A stretch of DNA of 64,000 nucleotides from NCBI GenBank assembly GCA_039000515.1, contig JBCFYV010000024.1:15353422-15417421 (forward strand). Direction: 5' to 3'. Source of the DNA: Timema cristinae. Lineage: Eukaryota; Arthropoda; Insecta; Phasmatodea; Timematidae. The position numbers were made by a program, and so were the translations under genes. The notes below the pieces were generated by a model. It was not told the DNA's origin and ran no database searches. It saw only the letters and a program-made list of their open reading frames with translations. Shown here piece by piece: positions 57,138 to 64,000 of this stretch (position 1 is its first letter; each line of letters begins with the position of its first letter).

Positions 57138-57325
57138 CTAATGGAGTAAGAATGATGAAGAAAGCATTTTAGAGGTAAAATACCCGCATTTTCTTGGAAA
57201 GAGAGTGGGAAACCATTTAGTAATGACCAACTTTTGTAGACCCAATCGAGATTCAAACCCTGATCCTGCCGTCGTCAGCAAGCCAATCTAACATAAGAAT
57301 GACGCCTTAGACCAGGATGGTTCAA
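57138..57325 (-). repeat. SINE family B, partial
   Basis: Complement of the body (GGGAAACCATTTAG), B box (GAGATTCAAACC) and head (GACGCCTTAGACCA); SINE A at 56851 inserted beside or into it. Confidence 0.65.
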
Positions 57326-58137
57326 AGTTTTCCATCCCAAGAGGAAAATCTGACCATCAGTTTGCACCGTGGGTCGAAGATATATTTAGTTATTCTATCA
57401 ACATAATATATAGAACTACAAACAACACTTAATAAACAATTACTTTAAATACTGATCTATAATTTGTATCTTTGGTTGGTAGAATATTTAAAATTGTACT
57501 GCAAAATTTTATATATTTCCCAAAAATATGTAATGAAATATGCACTCACACACACACTTTCACAAAACAATTTACATTATATATATTAAACCAAATAAAT
57601 GCATGATATAATTAATTCATAATCTTTAAAAATAAATACGTTGTGAGCATCATTAGCTATATCTGAGTGTTTCCTTCTAATTTCCCTCCAGAATACTTAG
57701 AGGTCCATATTCTCAGTGAGTGAGGGCTGCATCTGGCGGGCCTTTAGTTGGAGCACACTGGTGGCTTAGTCCATTCGGCCACTGAAGCGGGTCTAGAGAA
57801 ATGCAATCATGATGCAACACTTAATTGTCTTTTTTTTTACAAACTGGTTGTGGCAACTTTATTATAAAATACGTACAATTCGTTGTTTATTTTTTCAATC
57901 TTCCACAACTCGCCTAATGCAAGACATCCCACTTGAGTCCCACATGCTAGTTTCGCTTGTCTTACCAATGGCGCGGCGTGGCTTTGCACGTTCATTATGA
58001 GCGACACGTAAGACAACTACATGTCCGATGTTATTCTCTGAAGGACTTTCATAGTCTACGTGAATACTAAATTACATCTCGTTTTAATTTGAGTAGGAAA
58101 TTTTTTATTTGTACCTCCAAATCAGGAACACACGTAC
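57326..58137. other. Unassigned interval
   Basis: A 63-codon plus-strand frame (57809-58000) without recognised domain; a short CA run at 57544. Confidence 0.4.
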
Positions 58138-58225
58138 TGGTGGGTCACATGTCCTAAGGCGTCAGTCTCACAATATACTGGATTGCCAATGATGGTGAAG
58201 TCGAAGATTGACTCTTAGTGGAGGC
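58138..58225 (+). repeat. SINE family B, head fragment
   Basis: CTGGTGGGTCACATGTCCTA, AAGGCGTCAGTCTCACAATA and a decayed B box. Confidence 0.55.
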
Positions 58226-59293
58226 GCTAGCTTACATTGAGTATGCATTTTAAGTATGACAAAATTTGACTTCTATTTAATGTTCTGGGGACCCAGGAGA
58301 TTATGAAACGTTATGTTATCAATTCAGGGGGTGGTCGACAACCCGTAGGGGAGGGGGTGAATAGCGCGATTGGGGTGGAATTTTGTTTCCACTATAACTT
58401 CCGGCTCATTCATCGTATCAAGATAAAAAAAAAAGTAATGGTTTCTATTACGTAAGCTGCTAACGTTGGTAACTTAAGCTAATCGGTATTTTACTAGTAG
58501 CAACACTTAAACAATGAAGGGTTATTACTCTATTAAAGAACTATCCAAATAAATATTGTTTTATGCCTTAACAAATTAAAATTCAATACATGAAATACAT
58601 TTCAGTTAATTTTTTTTATATTGAGAGTTAATTGTTAAATAGTTGTTAGTCCTCAAAAGAATGTTATTTATCTCAAAATGCAAAGTTAAGTGCAATAATT
58701 ATCTTCTTCACCGTTCACTTCCTCATTAATAATTAGTTCGTTGTTCTTGAAATTATTTCAGCCGTTAATGTGACAGGAACAGTACGCACAGAACCAAGTT
58801 CAACTTAAATTACAAACTCAATTTTGACACTTGCATGGGAACAGCAGATTTATTAAACATACTGTTTCATTAGAATATATCGTATGCTACCTTCAGAATC
58901 TGTGGCGTATCCAAATCTCAACAGATCAAGTGGCTCAACAAATGCTTTTAATTAATTCTCCCAAACATGAAGTTGAGCTAATACTCGAAGTACGTGAAGT
59001 CTAAAACAATCAGAAGTACAGGGTAGAGAGCCAATATCATTTAAGACGTTAGGGTTGGCCCAAAATAAACTGTGTCTTACTCACATCACATGTTTGTCCA
59101 GGCTTCTTGATATGCTTAGTAAAGTACTTCCACATATAAAAGCTGCTGACAATATAAATACACAAGAAACATATTGACATTAACTTTGAAACATAGCTCA
59201 TAAAATAATTCCACAAAATTATAATAAGTGCTTATATTAATATTAAGAACTTGTTATCTGAGTCAAATGATTTTAAAATGCATGTATTAACTA
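58226..59293. other. Unassigned interval
   Basis: Nothing recognised. Confidence 0.4.
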
Positions 59294-59602
59294 TTATTAT
59301 ATTATTATTATTATTATTAGCACCGCGTCTTACTACCCGTTCGTGTTATACGCACTTCCGCTAATGTGTAATGGTAGGGTGATTGTGAGATTAAATGGAG
59401 GACCTACAGTTTAACGTGGAATCCGAACCATGGTGGAGGCCTAGCATTCCCCACATTCATAAGTTGTGATTAATACACGTCTTGTCAGAGATGAAGGAAG
59501 GGTTTGGTAATCAGATAAACTTGTGCCGGGACCGTGGATTGAACCCCGGACCCCCAACACATATGTCCAACACCTTACCCCTAGACCACCAGGTCACCCT
59601 AC
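59294..59602 (-). repeat. SINE family A, long subtype
   Basis: Includes the extra GTTGTGATTAATACACG stretch (complement of that in the copy at 918), defining a subfamily. Confidence 0.9.
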
Positions 59603-59790
59603 CTTAGAATAGGAGAGATCGAGTTTAGAATCTTAGCTGGAGGAAACCACGTTGTTTCTTTTCCCCACGTGTTATTTATCACTGTAGTTTTCCCATTCCT
59701 ATCCTACGCTAATGCGAGCTCACTTCCTCTAGATTAACTTCCTCGCGTCCATTCCATAACTTAATCGGTTAAATAGCCCTTGATTTAAAA
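59603..59790 (+). repeat. SINE family B, partial
   Basis: GGAGAGATCGAGTTTAGAATC then CACTTCCTCTAGATTAACTT; the head is missing and the tail replaced. Confidence 0.45.
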
Positions 59791-59989
59791 CGTATGAACT
59801 TAAAAAAAAAAAAAACCAACAACTATAATTTACGCAGTACCGTCTGAATTTTAATGTACGTAATTTTCTAGTCGGCCCGTCAGGATAATGTATGGCATAG
59901 TTCGACGATATTATAGGTTTTACCGTCGAGTGAAGTATGGGAAAGTCAGTCAGTCTTCTCCTGCCCTCAATTCTTACTCCATACCTTAC

Positions 59990-60959
59990 TCGACAAAGAA
60001 GGATTTGCCAAACCCTTTAGCCCACCCTAAATGTTCTTTTACAATACCATAGTTTTTCTCGATGAAATTTCCCCTCGGGAGAATGAAATTAACGAAATTT
60101 AAAACTAGAGAAAACTTTACTTTGCTACAAATTTAGATCTCATAAAAAAAATAGTAAAGTAAAAATATAAATTTTCCCTATTTATGTATAGTATCTAACT
60201 TAAGTAGGTAATAAAAAACCAAACTAGACGTTACATAAAAGGTGAATTTTTTTTGTTTTCTATTTTTTAAAATTAAATTTATTTGGGGGAATTTAACGGC
60301 ATTTTCCCGAACCGACTGGGGTTTTATCAAACACACTAGAACTTCTATAAGCGAAAAAATAAAGAGATTACCGATTTTGCCGGGAAAAAATATTTTCACA
60401 TACCTTCCAGGGTTCTTTTAACCCTCCCAACCCAAAATGGGACCCCAAAGGTTTTTTCTTTCCCTCCGAAGGAAGTTGTGCTACGGAAATTTTTATTGCT
60501 AAAGGAAAATCCATCGAACTTTAGCTGGGGCTGAATCCACGAAAAATTGAACACTGATTTGAGCACTTTACCCCAAGACAACCGAGGTAAAAATAACCTG
60601 CAGGGTCACACCGGAGTTTCTTTTTTTTTTTTTTTAACTATGAAATAACACATTTCAAAAATATCCCTAAATCCTCCCCCATAAAATTAAAAATTTTTTA
60701 GAAGATGGGGAGAAGTTTTTGCTAGCGAGCCTCAATAAATTTTATCTTGATGTTGCCAAATTCAGGGGTGGGGTAGAAATCAACCTTATATTTTATTAGG
60801 CCTATTTCCCTTTTTTATCCCCTTTCTTATAATATACCAAAAAAAATTTTTCCTTTCCTAAAAATACATGGTAATTATTCCATACAAAAAAGTATATATT
60901 TTAAAAAAGATCTTCACACAAATCTCTTTCCCTAGAGCTGTTAAACATTTTTTAAAATC
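59990..60959. other. Low-quality tail of piece B
   Basis: Homopolymer-rich text of the same character as 24514-28255 (TTTTCCCGAACC, GGGGAATTT, CCCAACCCAAAATGGGACCC), ending at the second gap. It includes a damaged SINE E (60478-60592, minus). Open frames here are unreliable. Confidence 0.6.
60478..60592 (-). repeat. SINE family E, noisy copy
   Basis: Parallels 45497-45605 (AAAATCCATCGA, GCACTTTACCCCAAG, CCGAGGT) with scattered errors. Confidence 0.5.
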
Positions 60960-61059
60960 NNNNNNNNNNNNNNNNNNNNNNNNNNNNNNNNNNNNNNNNN
61001 NNNNNNNNNNNNNNNNNNNNNNNNNNNNNNNNNNNNNNNNNNNNNNNNNNNNNNNNNNN
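60960..61059. other. Assembly gap (100 N)
   Basis: Exactly 100 Ns. Confidence 0.99.
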
Positions 61060-61355
61060 TTTGACTGGATAGAACTAGCTCAATATAAGGATAGGGTGTA
61101 ATGAGGTGGACTGGATATAAATAGCTCAAAATAGGGATAGGATGTAATAAATTTGACTGGATAGAACTATCTCAATATAAGGATAGGGTGTAATGAGGTG
61201 GACTGGATATAAATAGCTCAAAATAGGGATAGGATGTAATGAATTTGACTGGATAGAACTAGCTCAATGTAAGGATAGGGTGTGATGAGGTGGACTGGAT
61301 ATAACTAGCTAAATATAAGGCTAGGGTACAATGAGTTTGACTGGATGGAACTAGC
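61060..61355 (+). repeat. 46-bp tandem array (right part)
   Basis: About six further units of GACTGGATAGAACTAGCTCA...GGGTGTAATGAGGTG with 46-base spacing, the same repeat and orientation as 24239-24413. Confidence 0.9.
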
Positions 61356-61425
61356 TAAAGGTAGGGATGGGTGGCGTACTTTTGTAAGTGCAGCAATGAA
61401 CTTTCGAGTGCATAAAGTAACTAAG
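61356..61425 (+). pseudogene. LINE 3' coding end
   Basis: After the last array unit the sequence continues GGGATGGGTGGCGTACTTTT, GTAAGTGCAGCAATGAACTT and TCGAGTGCATAAAGTAAC. This corresponds to the W..FVSAAMNFRV ending of the LINE and matches the complement of 15-103. Confidence 0.65.
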
Positions 61426-61560
61426 TAACTAACCAACTATTAAGTAAACTGCACTAAAAAGGCCATAATAGTTTCAATTAGCCGTAAATCTGATGACAAA
61501 GTGGCTCCCCGCTCATATTTTATTGAACTCACTTTTGTTTGTTTTCTATTTTCTTTTACA

Positions 61561-61720
61561 GGCTGGCTGGCCTGGTGTCAACTTGTTTTATGTTTAATGA
61601 TTTGAACACTGTTGTCATATTGTGGTTTTATCAAGTATATTTTCAATGGCCTTTGATTGCGGAGGGCAACAGAACCTTTAAAAAGTTCACTCACTGGATA
61701 AAAGCTATACGTGAACATAT
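61561..61720 (+). other. Candidate internal exon
   Basis: TTTGTTTTCTATTTTCTTTTACAG at 61537-61560 is a strong polypyrimidine tract and acceptor. The frame after it is open for over 70 codons (LAGLVSTCFMFNDLNTVVIL, WFYQVYF, RTFKKFTHWIKAIREHI), hydrophobic then basic. A possible donor is ATATG|GTATAA near 61720. Family not recognised; coding status uncertain. Confidence 0.25.
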
Positions 61721-61972
61721 ATGGTATAAATGCTATGTCATATTTACAAAATTTTTGGTTAATTTTTTTTTTTTAAAGCTTCACGGTTAAATTACCCATC
61801 AAACATATAGTTATATGCTTCATACTGACCAACAAATTAATATTAATTGGAAGCAGGATGAAAAATAATCTCAAGGATTTACACGAAAAATTGCTTATAA
61901 AAATTAGGCCTATCTTAAATAACCAAGTTAAAAAATATCTATTGCAGATAATTGGGGATAAAAGCCTGAAAT

Positions 61973-62101
61973 ATTATAGTCAAAGAAACGTTTGACAAAT
62001 TATGGTGGTGATTACATTATAGTCAAAGAAACATGTGACTAATTATGGTGGTGGTTATATTATAGTTAAAGAAACATGTGACCAATTATGGTGGTGATCA
62101 T
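61973..62101. repeat. 43-bp tandem repeat, three units
   Basis: ATTATAGTCAAAGAAACATG / TGACTAATTATGGTGGTGATTAC repeated three times with few changes. Confidence 0.85.
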
Positions 62102-62169
62102 ATTATATCTATTACGGTTATGAACGTGAACGTTCAGCAACGATTGCTTATATCAACACACGACTTACA

Positions 62170-62345
62170 AACTAACGTAAATTTAGAGCATATAAAACAT
62201 CCATCCCTCCGGAAGTTTATTCATCATTGTAAAAGAAAAAAATCCTTATTTCACCAATGACCAATTTTTTTCCCCATGCTGTAAATCTAACCTAGGACCC
62301 TAATTTCAATAGACAGATATGGTATCATACTGAGATAAGGTGTTA
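62170..62345 (-). repeat. SINE family F, degenerate
   Basis: Complement of the body (TATTTCACCAATGACC) and of the decayed B box (TAACCTAGGACCC). Confidence 0.45.
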
Positions 62346-62467
62346 GACTATATGTAACTTTCAAAATATAAACAATAATGTTTCTCAAGTAAAACTTTAT
62401 ATTTTTGATTGATATCTGGACCAAAATATTTTCGTTTAGAAACATTTTTTCCAAACAACTTTCTTTA

Positions 62468-62712
62468 AACCTACTTTTGTGGCCACATGGTATAGGGCGT
62501 CACTCTTGTGTTAGACTAGACTGTCAATGACAAGGGGATTGGGATTCTAATCCCGGTCGGTGTATTGAGGGTCGTAAATGGTTTTCCACCTTACCTCCAC
62601 GTAAATATAGATATACTTCCACCAAATTCCACTTTCCTCACCCCTAGATCATTAACGTAAGTATTACATATGCATATAATCTGAACAGGTAGCAAGAAGT
62701 GGTGTTAAAAAA
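62468..62712 (+). repeat. SINE family B
   Basis: Head CTACTTTTGTGGCCACATGG, B box GGGATTCTAATCCC, tail TAATCTGAACAGGTAGCAAG. Confidence 0.8.
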
Positions 62713-62737
62713 TAATTTGAATAATAAGCCTGGTTAG

Positions 62738-63004
62738 GTTAGTCGATGGCTAAATGTGCCAACCTCCACTTGGCAGTATTGCCACTTAGTGAAACTGGCT
62801 GTGACCAAACTGAGCGCTTCAACAGGTCCAGTTGAGAGAACCACTCATCAATATGGGACAATTCATCCAATACAAGATATGGTTACGTCACAAGTCTCTC
62901 ATATGGAGGGGGAGACGGGGAGAGGTGACTATCCACCATATGCTAATCAGGAAAATAGTCCATCTTATTGTACTTTCAACAATAATATACAGATTGTAAC
63001 TTAA
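62738..63004 (+). other. Unrecognised open frame
   Basis: Open for ~88 codons to a TAA. The end is polar (GETGRGDYPPYANQENSPSY). No ATG near the start, but it follows a TTAG that might be an acceptor. The other plus frame at 62757-62835 is also open. Host exon or transposon remnant; no family recognised. Confidence 0.25.
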
Positions 63005-63084
63005 ACTAGTGTCAAATATTTTAGGGGCTTATACCCAAAACAAAAGGGCATACAAACACAGCCCTAGAAAGGCTTAGTTTTAGA

Positions 63085-63300
63085 GTTATTAAAGGTTTTC
63101 CTCAAAGAGGGATTGGCCGTGGGGGATCCATTGAATTGCTTGCTCGATCACCAAATTTGAAACTAATGGATTTTTATTTCTGAAGAAATTCAAAGTCATT
63201 TGTTAACGCAACTTCAGTTCCTGATGTTGAGGTTTCAATAGAGCTTATCTCAAATTGATATGAGCAAATACGTAGCACCTCAGATGTATTCTACAAATTA
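63085..63300 (+). pseudogene. Mariner-type transposase C-terminal fragment
   Basis: GFPQRGIGRGGSIELLARSP followed by NLKLMDFYF and degenerate text matches the ...RWIGRGGPVEWPARSPDLTPLDFFLWG stretch of a very common arthropod DDE transposase family, around the third catalytic acidic residue (the D of LTPLDFF, here LKLMDFY). Stops follow directly. It may belong to the family that also moved the MITE at 6533. Confidence 0.6.
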
Positions 63301-63304
63301 CGAA

Positions 63305-63550
63305 CCCGCTTAGGTGGCCGCGTGGTCTAACGCGCTACTCTTTCAGTAGGCTAGACTGCTGATGATGGGGAGATTGAGGTTTGAATCTCGGTCGAGTGTA
63401 CTGAGGGGGGTTACCCCTAAATGGTTTGTCACTCTTCCTCCACGCAAATTCTGCTACACTTCCTATTAATATAACCTTCCTCTTACCTAAAACTATTAGC
63501 GTACACAAGCTTATAACCCAAACTAGTAGTCAGACACGATGATAAAAAAC
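63305..63550 (+). repeat. SINE family B
   Basis: Head CTTAGGTGGCCGCGTGGTCT, B box GGTTTGAATC, GAGTGTACTGAGG, tail ATAACCCAAACTAGTAGTCA and an A-rich end. Confidence 0.85.
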
Positions 63551-64000
63551 AAAAAAACAAACAGAATGTGACAAAGCATGGAACGCAGGCTCAGAAGATG
63601 TATCTAACCAGGAGGACTCCATTTTGATCAATTTTCGAAAAAAAAATTAAAGGTTCTGTCTTGTGTTTTTGTTTGTTTCTGTTAAGCCTTGTCTTGCTTA
63701 TTGCATTACTCGTTTTGGATTTCTTATTAAAGTGATTGGTCCTTTTCATTTGGCGTGGAAATGCAGGGCCATGGGAACAAACGGTTATCTACAAGAATTT
63801 TTATTGTTTTGCCATTTTTTTTTTCTGAAAGGGTTTGTTCAAGAATAGGACCATGTTGACTAACTTATACTTTTGTATATACACACCTCCTATGTAATTT
63901 TAACAGTGACCAAATAACTATCGATAAAACTGACATTTTTCAATAGAAAACTCCCGGTTTCATAACAAAAATAAGAAAACGTAACCATTATTAAACATCG
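63551..64000. other. Unassigned interval
   Basis: Nothing recognised. Confidence 0.4.

Overview
The window looks like AT-rich, intron- and repeat-dominated nuclear DNA of an invertebrate animal. An arthropod is most likely, because the LINE C-terminal motifs (DWIELAQ, LRWAG, LYGCETW), the mariner-type transposase remnant and the MADF-carrying Harbinger-like element are all common there; the species cannot be named from the sequence. There is no complete host protein-coding gene. The only long open frames are the gag of one LTR retrotransposon (minus strand, 11332-12956) and frames created by minisatellite periodicity. A few short segments look like possible host exons: a CpG-rich ATG-plus-donor at 2713-2842, and open frames beside splice-like sites at 32634-32803 and 61561-61720.

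The window is three assembly pieces joined by two 100-N gaps: A (1-24413), B (24514-60959) and C (61060-64000). Piece A ends inside a 46-bp tandem repeat grown from the 3' end of a LINE. Piece C begins in the same repeat, in the same orientation, and runs on into the LINE tail. A and C therefore probably belong together, and B (36 kb) appears to be placed between them wrongly or is nested in that array. B starts with a noisy 3.7-kb inverted copy (24514-28255) of its own 29118-33068, a pattern expected of a fold-back read, and ends in about 1 kb of similarly noisy sequence.

Region by region: 1-7280 holds LINE 3' fragments, several tRNA-derived SINEs, two MITEs and the exon candidate. 7280-13865 is a 6.6-kb Ty3/gypsy-like element on the minus strand, with practically identical LTRs, a 4-bp target duplication, a tRNA-Lys-type primer site, a gag and a protease trace but no recognisable reverse transcriptase or integrase. 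13866-24413 holds more SINEs, LINE fragments and a TTAA hairpin MITE. 24514-36060 holds the inverted repeat, a 1.56-kb dispersed element and a 59-bp tandem array. 36060-45600 holds nested SINEs, a Harbinger-like element with GC-rich ends, a second TTAA MITE and the second 1.56-kb element. 45655-47745 is a 42-bp minisatellite. 49795-51260 is a modular repeat. 52982-55815 is a Harbinger-like transposon whose subterminal repeats have grown into a 1.5-kb 38-bp array and an 11-bp array, and which keeps a broken MADF reading frame. 56460-64000 returns to SINEs, the LINE tail and a transposase fragment.

The elements are functionally linked. At least two SINE families with different tRNA-like heads (A and B) share the same 3' tail, suggesting one LINE partner; short 5'-truncated copies with target duplications support target-primed insertion. 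The LTR element, the TTAA MITEs, the Harbinger-like elements and the mariner-like MITE are all non-autonomous and would need proteins encoded elsewhere.
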